The translations under genes were made by a program, and so were the position numbers. Positions 1-9,545 of a stretch of DNA of 64,000 nt are shown here, piece after piece. The stretch's first letter is position 1, and each line of letters starts with the position of its first letter. Under the pieces are notes generated by a model. It was not told the DNA's origin. It saw only the letters and a list, made by a program, of their open reading frames with translations, and searched no databases. The stretch lies in the NCBI RefSeq assembly GCF_013155265.1, contig NZ_JABJXU010000003.1, positions 62,001 to 126,000 of the forward strand, read 5' to 3'. Origin of the DNA: Enterococcus sp. MMGLQ5-1. GTDB taxonomy: Bacteria > Bacillota > Bacilli > Lactobacillales > Streptococcaceae.

Positions 1-70
1 CAATGACAATAAGAATAATGCCTATATATGGCAGTGATTTTATGACTTGTTCTCCAGTATTTGGTAACAT
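1..70 (-). CDS. small protein that begins with an LPXTG sorting signal (partial)
   Basis: On the minus strand an AAGGAGA ribosome-binding site sits 5 bases before an ATG at 70. The reading frame runs off the left edge after 23 residues. It starts M-LPNTGE, then about 8 polar residues and a hydrophobic run rich in Ile and Leu. This is the layout of a cell-wall sorting signal (sortase motif LPNTG plus membrane anchor), but it sits right at the N-terminus with no signal peptide or exported domain before it. It may be a small membrane peptide, the 3' remnant of a decayed surface protein, or a sorting signal captured behind a new start. The rest of the gene is outside the window. Confidence 0.5.
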   Translation of the reverse strand, partial: MLPNTGEQVIKSLPYIGIILIVI

Positions 71-350
71 TTTTATCTCCTTAATACTTAACTTTCGAGT
101 TATTTTATAGAATCTAAACTATGACCATCATACCATAAAATGAGCTCCTTAATCTAATCTATGATGATTAGTATTGATTAAAAATTTTTATTTATTAATT
201 GAGGCTTTAACTAGCTGAGCCATTACTTTGACAGAAAATTAATTAAAGCTTAAGCTCTTTTTAAAGGGTCATTTGTAGACTAAACTATGTCTGGTTAATT
301 GAATTAGCCGATTTTTAGGACGACCATAAAGTTAACTTGGAGGATAAAAT
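71..350. promoter_or_regulatory. divergent intergenic region with three CTAA(A/T)CTATG elements
   Basis: This 280-base AT-rich gap separates the leftward LPXTG mini-gene from the rightward hrtB-like gene. The 10-mer CTAAACTATG occurs at 114-123 and 280-289, and CTAATCTATG at 154-163. The middle copy is the left part of a perfect inverted repeat (CTAATC, 6 bases, GATTAG; 154-171). The right copy lies inside AGAC-N8-GTCT (277-292). Such elements fit operators for a dimeric regulator. HrtBA operons are known to be controlled by TetR-family heme sensors (HrtR, FhtR), but no regulator gene is visible here. A TTGACA at 229-234 could be a -35 box with a poor -10. The promoter assignment is unsure. 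Confidence 0.4.
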
Positions 351-1421
351 ATGTTTCTTGCATTAAACGAAATTCGTCATGCTAGGCTAAGATATGGTCT
401 GGTGGTCGGTGTTATTTTTTTAATTGCCTATTTAGTCTTTTTTTTAAGCGGTCTATCCTATGGCTTAGCACAAGAGAATAGGACTGCAGTTGATAACTGG
501 CAGGCAGATAGGATTTTAATTTCTGATGCTGCCAATGACAATTTAGGCGCTTCTCAATTGGATGCCAACCTCTTCAATCAGGCTGAGGCTAAACAAAAAG
601 CGGCATTGAGTCAGGCTTCTGCGGTCATTTATCGCTCGGCTGACAAAGCTAAAAAGGAAAATGTCAGTTTTTTTGGTATTGATCAAAATCAATTTTTAGC
701 ACCAAAAATAAGCTCAGGTAGAATGTTTGAGTCAGATAGAGAGGTTGTCGCTGATAGTAGTCTTAAAACAGAAAATGGCTATCAGTTAGGTGATACAATC
801 AAAGCAGCGACCAATGATCAAGCACTAAAAATTGTTGGCTTCACTGAAAATGCGAAATATAACACAGCTCCAGTCCTGTATATGTCGTTTCAAACCTATC
901 AGATTGCCAATGGGGCTTCTATAGCAATTAATCAAGCCGAGCCAAAGATTAATGCGATTGTGATTAAAGGAAAGCTTCATAATTCTCCAGCCGGGGTGGT
1001 TAATTTATCTATTAAGGATTTTATAAATGAATTACCCGGCTACAGTGCACAGGTTTTAACCTTCGGTTTTATGATTGGTTTTTTAGTCGTTATTGCAGCA
1101 GTCGTGATTGGTATATTTATTTATGTATTAACAATGCAAAAAACACCAGTATTTGGTGTGATGAAGGCACAAGGTATTTCAAGTGGCTATATCGCCCGTT
1201 CGGTTATAGTCCAGACCTTTTTGCTCTCATTGTTAGGTGTACTAATTGGCTTAGTAATGACTCTAATCACCGCATTTTTTTTACCAAATGCTGTGCCCTT
1301 TCAAAGTAGCACGATTTATTTTATCGTGGTTGGTGTTTTAATGATTATAGTCTCAGTTTTAGGGGCTATATTCTCAGTTCGCTCGATCGTTAAGATTGAT
1401 CCGCTAAGAGCTATTGGATAG
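351..1421 (+). CDS. hrtB: ABC transporter permease, HrtB-like (FtsX/MacB fold)
   Basis: The 356-residue membrane protein has one N-terminal transmembrane helix (about 17-38), an extracellular domain of roughly 190 residues, and three C-terminal helices (about 236-262, 283-308, 318-342). This is the FtsX/MacB-type permease layout. The N-terminal MFLALNEIRHARLRYGL pattern and the length fit HrtB, the permease of the heme-regulated exporter that removes toxic heme from the membrane in lactococci, staphylococci and enterococci. The ATPase partner follows after 11 bases, with the order B-A as in lactococci. The start is supported by TTGGAGGA upstream. It could instead export another lipophilic compound, since the substrate cannot be read from the sequence. 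Confidence 0.7.
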   Translation: MFLALNEIRHARLRYGLVVGVIFLIAYLVFFLSGLSYGLAQENRTAVDNWQADRILISDAANDNLGASQLDANLFNQAEAKQKAALSQASAVIYRSADKAKKENVSFFGIDQNQFLAPKISSGRMFESDREVVADSSLKTENGYQLGDTIKAATNDQALKIVGFTENAKYNTAPVLYMSFQTYQIANGASIAINQAEPKINAIVIKGKLHNSPAGVVNLSIKDFINELPGYSAQVLTFGFMIGFLVVIAAVVIGIFIYVLTMQKTPVFGVMKAQGISSGYIARSVIVQTFLLSLLGVLIGLVMTLITAFFLPNAVPFQSSTIYFIVVGVLMIIVSVLGAIFSVRSIVKIDPLRAIG

Positions 1422-1432
1422 GAGGAATAAAG

Positions 1433-2104
1433 ATGAGTGCAATTGAAATGAAAGCAGTCATTAAAAAGTTTCAGGATGGTGATGAAACGATTATGGCATT
1501 AAAGACAACCAACTTTTCAGCAGAGCAAGGAGAGCTAATTGCTGTTATTGGCCCATCTGGCTCAGGTAAAAGTACATTTTTAACCATACTTGGCGGTTTG
1601 CAGTCGCCAACTGATGGTGAGGTTTTAATTGATGGATACGATTTTAGTCACAAAAATGAAAAGCAGCGTGCTAAAGTACGCTTTGATAAAATTGGCTTTA
1701 TCTTACAATCGTCAAATTTAGTGCCATTTTTGACTGTAAAGCAGCAACTTCAGCTTGTTGACCATGTCCTAAAAAGGAAAACTAATTCTGATAGTGGCAA
1801 CCTTCTAGAACAGCTTGGTATTCAACATTTGGAAAATAAATATCCAGATGAGCTATCAGGCGGTGAACGCCAACGAGTTGCAATCGCTAGAGCCTTATAT
1901 AATGACCCAACAATCATTTTGGCTGATGAGCCAACAGCCAGCTTAGACACGGAAAAAGCCTTTGAGGTAGTTGAATTACTGGCGAAAGAGGCGAAAGAAA
2001 AGAACAAGGCAATTATCATGGTTACGCATGACTTAAGACTTATAGATTATTGTGATAAAATATATACGATGAAAGATGGTACCTTACAATTAAAGAATGA
2101 TTAA
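1433..2104 (+). CDS. hrtA: ABC transporter ATP-binding protein, HrtA-like
   Basis: The 223-residue cytoplasmic ATPase has Walker A GPSGSGKST (about 41-49), a Q-loop near FILQSS, the signature LSGGERQ (about 141-147), Walker B IILADEP and the H-loop TH. Its size and its place directly behind the FtsX-type permease fit HrtA/LolD-type ATPases that drive mechanotransmission permeases, not classical import or export channels. GGAGG upstream of ATG 1433 supports the start. With the preceding gene it should form the membrane complex (two ATPases, two permeases). The heme-export assignment rests on the permease and is an inference. Confidence 0.75.
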   Translation: MSAIEMKAVIKKFQDGDETIMALKTTNFSAEQGELIAVIGPSGSGKSTFLTILGGLQSPTDGEVLIDGYDFSHKNEKQRAKVRFDKIGFILQSSNLVPFLTVKQQLQLVDHVLKRKTNSDSGNLLEQLGIQHLENKYPDELSGGERQRVAIARALYNDPTIILADEPTASLDTEKAFEVVELLAKEAKEKNKAIIMVTHDLRLIDYCDKIYTMKDGTLQLKND

Positions 2105-2156
2105 TAACTGTCTTAGTAATCATTGAAGATGATAAACGAAAAGGGTGAAAATAGAA

Positions 2157-2519
2157 TTGAGACTTTGGCATCAAGAATTAATCAGAAAATTACCTCGTGC
2201 CCAGCTTCTTGGTCAGCATCGTGAATGTTGTGCTTTAAGAGGTAACGGCTGGGGAAAAAAACACAGTACAGTAAACTATGTATTTAAGTATTCACCAAAT
2301 AAGCTGTTTTATTATCATAAGCTTGTAATGGAAGAGATGGCGCGTCGTAATTATAAGCCTGATGAGAAGTGGTTAGATATGCGATATCGTGGGATGAAAT
2401 GTGAGCCCTATTTGCAATTACAGGATGAAGGAATTACTAATCCAATTTATCCAGAGCATAATCATGCATACTTACTGGAATGTCTAGAAAATTTAGAGCG
2501 AAAAGGAATTATCATTTAG
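2157..2519 (+). CDS. TIGR02328 / Pyr_excise-like protein (possible pyrimidine-dimer glycosylase relative)
   Basis: This small soluble basic protein has the conserved stretches MRLWHQELI, LLGQHRECCALRG and GWGKKHSTVNYVF. They are typical of the TIGR02328 family, which databases often link to the T4 endonuclease V (pyrimidine dimer DNA glycosylase) fold. A GTG at 2145 would add four residues. I prefer TTG 2157 because AAGGGTG lies 9 bases before it and because the family starts with MRLWH. The product is 120 residues. The gene stands alone between the ABC operon and an AI-2E permease. A DNA-repair role is family knowledge and is not demonstrated for this branch. Confidence 0.55.
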   Translation: MRLWHQELIRKLPRAQLLGQHRECCALRGNGWGKKHSTVNYVFKYSPNKLFYYHKLVMEEMARRNYKPDEKWLDMRYRGMKCEPYLQLQDEGITNPIYPEHNHAYLLECLENLERKGIII

Positions 2520-2550
2520 TTGTTATTAAATCCAACTCACGACTGATAAT

Positions 2551-2581
2551 AAATTCTAATAAATAAGCTACATTAGAATTT
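2551..2581. repeat. perfect 10-bp inverted repeat
   Basis: AAATTCTAAT and its exact complement ATTAGAATTT are separated by 11 bases in the gap between the TIGR02328 gene and the AI-2E permease. The hairpin has no T tract, so it is either a weak terminator or an operator-like site. Confidence 0.35.
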
Positions 2582-2702
2582 GAATTAGTAATTAATGATT
2601 TAATTTGGTTTTTAATTGAATTAATGGTAATCCACTAAAAGTTATGCTATTTTAAATAAACTGAGTTATTTCTGTTGGTTTATGATTATTTTGAGGTGAA
2701 AA

Positions 2703-3812
2703 ATGAATTCATTATTTAAATCAAGAATGTTTTTTTGGTCTGTTCAGCTATTGGTCTTGGCAGCATTAGTTTTTTTATCGAGTAAAATTGATTTTGTTTT
2801 TCAGCCAATTGGTGTGTTTATAGGAACTCTTTTTGCACCATTATTAATTGCTGGTTTTTTATATTATGTTTTAAATCCAGCTTTAATATTTTTAAATAAG
2901 AGGCTGAAGGTACCACGTTTATTAGGCATTATTATTGTTTTTATTTTATTGATATTTGTGATGGTCTTTAGCTTAATGAATTTATTACCGTCCTTGATTG
3001 AACAAATAACTGAATTGGCTAAAAATGTCCCACAATATTTTAATGATGTTGAACAATGGGTGATTGAGCTTCAGCGCTATCAAATTTTTAAGAATATTGA
3101 TTTTGAAGAATTATTAAGTAAAGCTGATATTTCTTATGGCAGTATTGTTAAAACGGCATTAAATCAAACGGCTCTTTCCTTTAATTCAATCTTTGGTGTG
3201 ATAACAAAGGCGGTATTTATTATCGGTACCGTGCCATTTTTATTATTTTATATGCTTAAGGATGGCGATAAATTTTTACCTTTTATTAAGTCAAAATTTT
3301 TAAAAGAGGATAAGTACGATGTGATTGGTCTACTTAAAGAAATGAACCAAACTATTTCAACCTATATTAGTGGACAGGCTATTGAATGTCTTTTTGTAGG
3401 CGTTGGTTTGCTTGTTGGCTACCTATTATTAGGCTTGCCCTATGCCTTCTTATTTGCTGTAGTTGGTGGCTTGACTAACCTAATTCCCTATTTAGGACCG
3501 TATTTAGGTGCGCTACCTGTAGTGCTGGTGACTATTTTCGATGATCCAGTTAAAACGGTAATCGCAATCGGAATTGTCTTAATTGTCCAACAAATTGACG
3601 GTAACATTATTTACCCTAATGTAATTGGAAAAACCTTGGCAATTCATCCAATGACCATTATTATTATTCTTCTAGTTGCAGGTAAGCTAGCTGGTCTACT
3701 TGGTATTTTCTTAGGTGTTCCGATTTACTCTTTGGCGAAGGTCTTAATTCGATTCTGTCACACGCTTTATCTGGAGCATAAGCAAAGTAAGTTATTGAAA
3801 ACTGAAGATTAA
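2703..3812 (+). CDS. AI-2E family transporter (PerM/YueF-like)
   Basis: The 369-residue integral membrane protein has two helices near the N-terminus (about 8-28, 31-56), one at 72-95, a polar middle section (about 100-160) and a cluster of helices from 160 to the end. Motifs such as QIDGNIIYPNVIG and a GLPYAFLFAVVGGLTNLIPYLG-like loop are hallmarks of the AI-2E exporter superfamily. Members have been linked to autoinducer-2 release or to Na+/H+ antiport, so the substrate is open. GAGGTG lies 6 bases before the ATG. It is transcribed alone, about 180 bases after the preceding gene. Confidence 0.8.
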   Translation: MNSLFKSRMFFWSVQLLVLAALVFLSSKIDFVFQPIGVFIGTLFAPLLIAGFLYYVLNPALIFLNKRLKVPRLLGIIIVFILLIFVMVFSLMNLLPSLIEQITELAKNVPQYFNDVEQWVIELQRYQIFKNIDFEELLSKADISYGSIVKTALNQTALSFNSIFGVITKAVFIIGTVPFLLFYMLKDGDKFLPFIKSKFLKEDKYDVIGLLKEMNQTISTYISGQAIECLFVGVGLLVGYLLLGLPYAFLFAVVGGLTNLIPYLGPYLGALPVVLVTIFDDPVKTVIAIGIVLIVQQIDGNIIYPNVIGKTLAIHPMTIIIILLVAGKLAGLLGIFLGVPIYSLAKVLIRFCHTLYLEHKQSKLLKTED

Positions 3813-3867
3813 AATGCTACTCTTAATATAGTGCACATTATTTATAAAAATAAGGAGAGATATATTT

Positions 3868-5220
3868 ATGAACGGTGACCCCGAGAGTTCGTCGCTCGTT
3901 TTTCAAATTCTACTATTGATTTTTTTAACACTTTTAAATGCTTTCTTTTCAGCTAGTGAAATGGCGATGGTTTCTTTAAACAAAAATCGTCTTGAGCAAA
4001 AGGCAGATGAGGGTGATAAAAAAAGTCAGCAGCTATTAAAAATTGTTGCCAACCCAAATAATTTTTTATCTACGATTCAGGTTGGTATCACCCTAATTAA
4101 CATTTTAGCAGGTGCTTCACTTGCTGAAACCTTGGCAAGTAAGATTGCGCCATTGCTTGGTGGTAGTGCAACCGCTAAAACTGCGGCTAGCTTTATCGCT
4201 TTGACCCTATTGACTTATGTTTCAATTGTGTTTGGTGAGCTTTACCCTAAGCGTATTGCACTCAATCTAAATGAAAGGGTTGCCAGCTTTTCAAGTGGTC
4301 CTATTACAATGCTCGGTCATATTTTAAGACCCTTCGTATGGCTATTGTCGGCATCAACAAACCTGCTTTCTCGGATTACTCCGATGAAATTTGATGATGA
4401 GATGGATAAGATGACTCGTGATGAGATGGCGTATATGTTATCTAATGACGATGTCCTTGATTCAAATGAAATTGAAATGCTTCAGGGTGTCTTTTCACTT
4501 GATAATATCGTGGCCAGAGAGTTAATGGTGCCACGGACGGATTCATTTATGGTGGATATCAATGATGGTACAGAAGAAAATCTTAAAAAGATTTTGGATC
4601 AAAGCTACTCAAGGATTCCAGTTTATGATGATGATAAGGATAAAATCATTGGTGTCTTGCATACCAAAACACTTTTATTAAATGCTTATCAAAAAGGCTT
4701 TGTAGACTTAAATTTACGTCAAATTTTGCAAGAGGCATTATTCGTTCCCGAAACAATTTTTGTTGATGATTTACTGTTTGAATTAAAGAAAACACAAAAT
4801 CAAATGGCGATATGTTTAGATGAGTATGGTGGTGTTAGTGGTATTATTACACTTGAAGACTTACTGGAGGAAATCGTTGGCGATATTGATGATGAGTCTG
4901 ATTTAGCTGCCCCATTGTTTGAAAAAATTGATGAAGGCACTTATATCATTCAAGGCAAGATGTTGATTAATGAGTTTAATGAGCAATTTGATACCTCTCT
5001 TGAAAAAAATGATGTGGATACCATGGCAGGTTTCTTCATCAGCTCAATTGGTCGAATTCCAGATGACGATGAAAAAATCAGCTATGAAATTGATACGGAT
5101 CAATATCATATTGTTCTAATCTCAGAAGAGGTGAAGCTAAAGCGAATTAATAGTTTGAAAGTTATCTTTACCGCTTTGCTTTTGCCAGATTTAGAAGAAA
5201 ATGAAGCAAATAATAGTTAG
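3868..5220 (+). CDS. hemolysin-family CNNM/CorC protein (DUF21 + CBS pair + CorC_HlyC)
   Basis: The 450-residue protein starts with a four-helix DUF21/CNNM membrane domain (about 10-190), with ASEMAMVSLNKNRL and FGELYPKRIAL motifs. A tandem CBS domain follows (about 215-330, ELMVPRTD and SRIPVYDDD), then a C-terminal CorC_HlyC domain (about 345-435). Relatives are implicated in Mg2+ or Co2+ efflux and homeostasis. AAGGAGAG precedes the ATG. The gene is followed directly by a strong terminator, so it forms its own unit. The older name 'hemolysin' is historical. Confidence 0.85.
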   Translation: MNGDPESSSLVFQILLLIFLTLLNAFFSASEMAMVSLNKNRLEQKADEGDKKSQQLLKIVANPNNFLSTIQVGITLINILAGASLAETLASKIAPLLGGSATAKTAASFIALTLLTYVSIVFGELYPKRIALNLNERVASFSSGPITMLGHILRPFVWLLSASTNLLSRITPMKFDDEMDKMTRDEMAYMLSNDDVLDSNEIEMLQGVFSLDNIVARELMVPRTDSFMVDINDGTEENLKKILDQSYSRIPVYDDDKDKIIGVLHTKTLLLNAYQKGFVDLNLRQILQEALFVPETIFVDDLLFELKKTQNQMAICLDEYGGVSGIITLEDLLEEIVGDIDDESDLAAPLFEKIDEGTYIIQGKMLINEFNEQFDTSLEKNDVDTMAGFFISSIGRIPDDDEKISYEIDTDQYHIVLISEEVKLKRINSLKVIFTALLLPDLEENEANNS

Positions 5221-5224
5221 TAGT

Positions 5225-5265
5225 AAGCCCGCTTGTTTCTCGGTGAGAAGCAGGTGGGCTTTTAG
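5225..5265 (+). terminator. Rho-independent terminator after the CNNM gene
   Basis: AAGCCCGCTTG... pairs with ...CAGGTGGGCTT through an extended stem with an inner TTCTC/GAGAA helix, followed by TTTT. It separates the transporter from the aromatic operon. Confidence 0.8.
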
Positions 5266-5312
5266 CTGCTTTATAGAATATATAGAGTCAAGCAATGCTG
5301 TTAAATTGTTAA

Positions 5313-5380
5313 TTGTCGGCTCTTTTAAATTTTGCTATACTATAGAGTAAAGTTGACAGAACATTTAGGCATTTTAAAAT
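5313..5380 (+). promoter_or_regulatory. tandem sigma-70 promoters of the aro operon
   Basis: Promoter 1 has TTGTCG (5313-5318), a 17-base spacer and TATACT (5336-5341). Promoter 2 has TTGACA (5353-5358), a 16-base spacer and TAAAAT (5375-5380). aroE begins 39 bases after the second -10. No T-box or trp-like leader is apparent between the promoters and the ATG. Confidence 0.6.
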
Positions 5381-5418
5381 ATTCTGCGCAAAATTAAATT
5401 GTATTATAGGAGCAGGTA

Positions 5419-6285
5419 ATGGAAATTAATGGTCACACACGTATGGCAGCAGTTGTCGCAAATCCAATTAAGCATAGCTTATCACCCTTTATTCATAATT
5501 CAGCCTTTCAGGCATTAGGTATAAATGGTGTCTATTTGGCTTTTGAAATTGAAGCGGATCAGGTGAGTGAAGCTGCAAAAACGATTCGTTTACTAGACCT
5601 TTATGGCATTAATATTTCGATGCCCTATAAGCAAAAATTTATTAAGGAAGTTGATGAATTAACAGATGCTGCTCAACTGATTGGGGCAATTAATACAATC
5701 ATAAATCAAGATGGTAAGCTAATTGGTCATAATACCGACGGCGTTGGTTTTATGCGTTCTGCCTATGAGCTTGGCTTCACCTCAAGTGAAAAAATGGTTG
5801 TTATTGGTGCAGGCGGTGCGGCAACAGCGATTATCGCCCAAGCAATGCTAGATGATGTTAAAGAAATTGTTGTCTTTACCAGACGCTATGAAGGCTTTCC
5901 AGAGGAAAAGGCACGATTAGATGAAATGTCGGATAAATGTGGTCGTCAAATTATTTTAAACGACCTAGCGGATACAGAATTATTAAATCATGAAATTTCA
6001 TCTGCTCGGCTAATAGTGAATGCAACAAGCGTTGGCATGAACCACTTAAAAGACCTAACACCGATTCCTGATTTTTCTATTATTAATAACAATCACCTAG
6101 TAATTGATGTTGTTTATAATCCATTGGAAACCTTATTTTTAAAGCAAGCGAAGGCGCAAGGCGCAAAGGTGAGTAACGGTCTTGGTATGCTTTTGTATCA
6201 AGCAGCTGAAAGCTTTAAATGCTGGACAGGACAAGAAATGCCTACTTCTGATATCAAACTCGCATTAGAAAGGAAATTTCAATGA
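5419..6285 (+). CDS. aroE: shikimate dehydrogenase
   Basis: The enzyme reduces 3-dehydroshikimate to shikimate with NADPH, in the cytoplasm. The 288-residue sequence has the substrate motif NPIKHSLSP (about 15-23), the catalytic-lysine region NISMPYKQ, the NADP Rossmann loop GAGGAATA (about 130) and the NATSVGM motif (about 200). Length and motifs are normal for AroE. GGAGCAGG precedes the ATG. It is the first gene of the operon, and its TGA overlaps the aroB ATG by 4 bases (ATGA), so the two are translationally coupled. Confidence 0.93.
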   Translation: MEINGHTRMAAVVANPIKHSLSPFIHNSAFQALGINGVYLAFEIEADQVSEAAKTIRLLDLYGINISMPYKQKFIKEVDELTDAAQLIGAINTIINQDGKLIGHNTDGVGFMRSAYELGFTSSEKMVVIGAGGAATAIIAQAMLDDVKEIVVFTRRYEGFPEEKARLDEMSDKCGRQIILNDLADTELLNHEISSARLIVNATSVGMNHLKDLTPIPDFSIINNNHLVIDVVYNPLETLFLKQAKAQGAKVSNGLGMLLYQAAESFKCWTGQEMPTSDIKLALERKFQ

Positions 6286-7349
6286 AACTAAATGTAAATT
6301 TACCCAGTCATCCCTACGATTTATGGATTGAAAAGGGCGCTATTAAAAAAACTGGCGAATGGGCTAAGGCTTTATGGCAGCCTCAGACTATTGCGATTAT
6401 TACGGATAATCACGTAGCAAGCTTATACCTCTTGGATATTCAAAAACAGCTAGAGGCAGTCGGTTTTAAAGTGATTGCTTATGTTTTTCCAGAGGGTGAA
6501 GCTAGCAAGAGCTTGAAAACAGCAGAAGAAGCTTATTTATTCTTGGCAGACAGTGGGATGACAAGAAGTGATGGCATTATCGCTTTAGGTGGTGGTGTCG
6601 TTGGTGATCTAGCAGGCTTTGTTGCCTCTACCTTTATGAGAGGGATTCATTTCTTACAAATCCCAACAACTTTAGTGGCGCAGGTAGATAGCTCAATCGG
6701 TGGCAAAACAGGTGTTAATACAGCTATTGCTAAAAATATGATTGGTACCTTTGCTCAGCCAGATGGTGTATTGATTGACCCTGAGGTTCTAGCTACCTTA
6801 GATGAGCGCCGTGTCCGTGAGGGCATCGGAGAAATTGTTAAATGTGCTGCCATTGATGACCTTGAGCTGTGGCACGAGCTAGAAAGCTATCAGGATGAAT
6901 TTGATTTGGTAAATCATGCGGAGACAGTGATTCATGCCTGCTGTGATGTTAAAAGACGAGTCGTTGTTGAAGATGAGCTAGATAATGGGATTCGTTTAAT
7001 TTTAAATTTTGGTCATACTATCGGTCATGCGATTGAAGCAACCGCGGGCTATGGTGTCGTGACTCATGGTGAGGGTGTCGCAATTGGCATGGTACAAATG
7101 AATCGGATTGCTGAGGAGAAAGGCTTATCGCCAAAAGGCTCAACGGCACAATTAATTACGATGCTTGAGAAGTTTCATTTGCCAATTAGCTTGTCACCTT
7201 GGAACGAGGCGCAGCTTTATGAAGCGCTGACACATGATAAGAAGGCACGCGGCTCGAAAATCAAAACCATTATTTTAGATGAAATTGGTAAGGCAAAAAT
7301 TAATCCAATTGATTTGGTTGAAATGAAGGATTATTTGAAAGTGAATTGA
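6282..7349 (+). CDS. aroB: 3-dehydroquinate synthase
   Basis: This NAD- and metal-dependent enzyme converts DAHP to 3-dehydroquinate. Its 355 residues include the [11 protein letters not shown] nucleotide loop (about 100-112), [19 protein letters not shown] (about 125-145), an EIVKCAAI helix and the zinc-binding [11 protein letters not shown] (about 244-254). All are standard for AroB. AGGAAA upstream serves as the ribosome-binding site inside aroE. It is followed by a short leader-like ORF and the unknown gene X, then by aroC. Confidence 0.95.
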   Translation: MKLNVNLPSHPYDLWIEKGAIKKTGEWAKALWQPQTIAIITDNHVASLYLLDIQKQLEAVGFKVIAYVFPEGEASKSLKTAEEAYLFLADSGMTRSDGIIALGGGVVGDLAGFVASTFMRGIHFLQIPTTLVAQVDSSIGGKTGVNTAIAKNMIGTFAQPDGVLIDPEVLATLDERRVREGIGEIVKCAAIDDLELWHELESYQDEFDLVNHAETVIHACCDVKRRVVVEDELDNGIRLILNFGHTIGHAIEATAGYGVVTHGEGVAIGMVQMNRIAEEKGLSPKGSTAQLITMLEKFHLPISLSPWNEAQLYEALTHDKKARGSKIKTIILDEIGKAKINPIDLVEMKDYLKVN

Positions 7350-7372
7350 TGATGAAAAAAAGGGGGGTGCCT

Positions 7373-7417
7373 ATGTCCAGACGTGTTAGTAATCTAGTGC
7401 ATAGAGGTCGTGGCTAA
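7373..7417 (+). CDS. 14-codon leader ORF upstream of the unknown aro-operon gene
   Basis: A strong AAAGGGGGG site precedes an ATG opening a frame of 14 codons ([14 protein letters not shown], stop TAA 7415-7417). The stop overlaps the GTG start (7410) of the next gene, which has only a crowded AGAGG two bases before it. The layout fits translational coupling. Alternatively it is the true N-terminus of gene X, split from it by a one-base frameshift. Confidence 0.4.
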   Translation: MSRRVSNLVHRGRG

Positions 7418-8378
7418 GTCTGTTAGAGATTGTTTTAGCTTGCCGGATACAATCTCTTCAACATTAGATACGGCGCTATTGTTGCGAATCGGTGATGAAC
7501 GTGGTGAACTGTTTACTGATACTAAAATCAATCAATTTTTAGCGCAGTCACAATTAATCAAAAAAATTTTGAATAGTGAGAACAGTCATTCTAACCCAAT
7601 TTTATCATTGATTTTTAAATTGAGTGCCCTATCCGAAATTCCTTATAGCAGTCGTTTGCCTGAGGTTCAAGTTTTAATAGAAATGCTAAAGGAGAAGGCG
7701 AGTACGGGGCAAGGCTTTTCCTATACTGGTCACGTTGATGATATTGTTCCTTGCTATAATGCGATGGTGCTTGAGGCATTTGCTCGATTCGGTTTAGCAA
7801 AAACACATGAATGTCAAAATGCGCTAGCTTGGATTAAGCGTTACCAGCTGTTTGAGCGCAATCAGGTAACAGAGTGGCGCCATAAAGGTATCTATAAGCA
7901 TGGTGGTTGTTTGGGCAAAACGCCTTGTTACATTGGTATCGGTAAAACAGTTCGGGCACTGATAACTTATCGTGCTTTTTGTGAAAATCCAGATCAGCAA
8001 ATAGACAATTTGATTGCTAAGGGCTTATCATACATGAAAAAGCATCAATTTTTTTTGCGGTTATCTGCTAACCAGCCGATTAGCAAGCATATTACAGAAA
8101 ATATTTTCCCCCAAAGTTATTTTTTATCATTAACTGATTTGATTTATATATATAGTAAAGGTGATTGTTCCAAGCAGCAATCAAGTGAGGCTTTGCTTGA
8201 ACTGCTTAAGGGTAAACAGATGAACCAGAATCAGCAATATAAAATTGATTATCTTTATCGTTACCCAGGCTACGTTAGCTTTGACAATCGGCGTGGCAAA
8301 TCAGAATGGCTGACGTTTCTTTATCCACACTGGTTGAAGGGCACGCAAATTATTACAAAAAATAGAGGAGCAAATTAA
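7410..8378 (+). CDS. unknown protein in the aro operon, terpene-cyclase/prenyltransferase-like fold
   Basis: The 322-residue soluble protein is not part of the standard shikimate pathway. Motifs such as [18 protein letters not shown], a repeated helical pattern ([16 protein letters not shown]) and the ending [15 protein letters not shown] recall bacterial squalene-cyclase-like alpha/alpha-barrel proteins of unknown function. This is a weak resemblance from pattern only. It lies between aroB and aroC, and its last base overlaps the aroC ATG (TAATG), so it is co-translated with the pathway. The GTG start is poorly supported: the in-frame upstream sequence hits a TAG at 7395, and the short leader ORF overlaps it. 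An aromatic or quinone-related accessory role is only a guess from position. Confidence 0.6.
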   Translation: MAKSVRDCFSLPDTISSTLDTALLLRIGDERGELFTDTKINQFLAQSQLIKKILNSENSHSNPILSLIFKLSALSEIPYSSRLPEVQVLIEMLKEKASTGQGFSYTGHVDDIVPCYNAMVLEAFARFGLAKTHECQNALAWIKRYQLFERNQVTEWRHKGIYKHGGCLGKTPCYIGIGKTVRALITYRAFCENPDQQIDNLIAKGLSYMKKHQFFLRLSANQPISKHITENIFPQSYFLSLTDLIYIYSKGDCSKQQSSEALLELLKGKQMNQNQQYKIDYLYRYPGYVSFDNRRGKSEWLTFLYPHWLKGTQIITKNRGAN

Positions 8379-9544
8379 TGAGATATTTTACTGCTGGCGA
8401 AAGTCATGGACCAGAATTAACAGCAATTATTGAAGGCTTACCTGCCGGTATCCCTTTATCCGCCGAGGATATTAACTTAGAATTGGCACGTCGTCAGACT
8501 GGCTACGGCCGTGGTGGTCGGATGCTAATCGAAAAAGATCAAGTCAAGATTACAAGTGGCTTGCGTCACGGCTTGACGCTCGGTTCACCACTAACCTTGG
8601 TTGTTGAAAATAAAGACTGGAAAAACTGGACTGAAATTATGGCTAGTGAGCCAGTGGCGGATAAGGTGAAAAAAATGCGCCGTGTTGCCAAGCCAAGACC
8701 CGGTCATGCAGACTTAGTTGGCGGTATGAAATATCGCTTTTCTGATTTACGCAATGTTTTAGAACGCTCTTCGGCACGTGAAACGACGATGCGTGTTGCG
8801 ATTGGTGCGGTTGCTAAAAAGATTTTGAGCGAGCTTGACATGACGGTGGCAGGTCATGTTACTCGTTTAGGCGGTATCGATGCAATCATTCCAGAGGCTT
8901 TAACAGTAGCTGAAATAAAAAAAATATCAAACCAATCAGAGCTTAGAGTTGTTGACGCAGCGGTGGAAGATGAGATGAAGGCGCTGATTGACCAAACTAA
9001 GAAAAATGGCGATACAATTGGTGGCACAGTTGAAGTACAAATCGATCATGTGCCTGTCGGATTAGGCAGCTATACGCAATGGGACCAAAAATTGGATGCG
9101 AAAATTGCCCAAGCGGTGGTTTCAATCAATGCTTTTAAAGGTGTTGAATTTGGTATTGGCTTTGAAGCGAGCAAATTACCCGGCTCACAGGTTATGGATG
9201 AAATTATTTGGAATAAATCGAATGGCTATACACGTTCATCCAATAAATTGGGCGGTTTTGAAGGTGGCATGACTAACGGTATGCCAATTATTGTTAGAGG
9301 AGTGATGAAACCTATCCCAACCTTATACAAGCCGTTAATGAGTGTTAATATAGATACGAAAGAGCCATATAAGGCAAGCGTCGAACGTAGTGATTCTACG
9401 GCAGTACCTGCTGCGAGCGTCGTGGCAGAAGCTGTTGTAGCGACAGAGGTAGCTAAAGCAATCTTGGATAAATTTTCAAGCGATAATCTTGAAGAATTAA
9501 AGGCTGCTGTGGCAAGTCATGCTGAATATGTAAAGCGGTTCTAG
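8378..9544 (+). CDS. aroC: chorismate synthase
   Basis: The enzyme makes chorismate from EPSP using reduced FMN. Its 388 residues begin [12 protein letters not shown], the first AroC signature, followed by [19 protein letters not shown] (about 108) and [15 protein letters not shown] (about 130-145) come next, and further on [10 protein letters not shown] and [24 protein letters not shown] precedes the ATG, which overlaps the stop of the preceding gene by one base. Length is standard and there are no anomalies. Confidence 0.95.
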   Translation: MRYFTAGESHGPELTAIIEGLPAGIPLSAEDINLELARRQTGYGRGGRMLIEKDQVKITSGLRHGLTLGSPLTLVVENKDWKNWTEIMASEPVADKVKKMRRVAKPRPGHADLVGGMKYRFSDLRNVLERSSARETTMRVAIGAVAKKILSELDMTVAGHVTRLGGIDAIIPEALTVAEIKKISNQSELRVVDAAVEDEMKALIDQTKKNGDTIGGTVEVQIDHVPVGLGSYTQWDQKLDAKIAQAVVSINAFKGVEFGIGFEASKLPGSQVMDEIIWNKSNGYTRSSNKLGGFEGGMTNGMPIIVRGVMKPIPTLYKPLMSVNIDTKEPYKASVERSDSTAVPAASVVAEAVVATEVAKAILDKFSSDNLEELKAAVASHAEYVKRF

Positions 9545-9545
9545 T

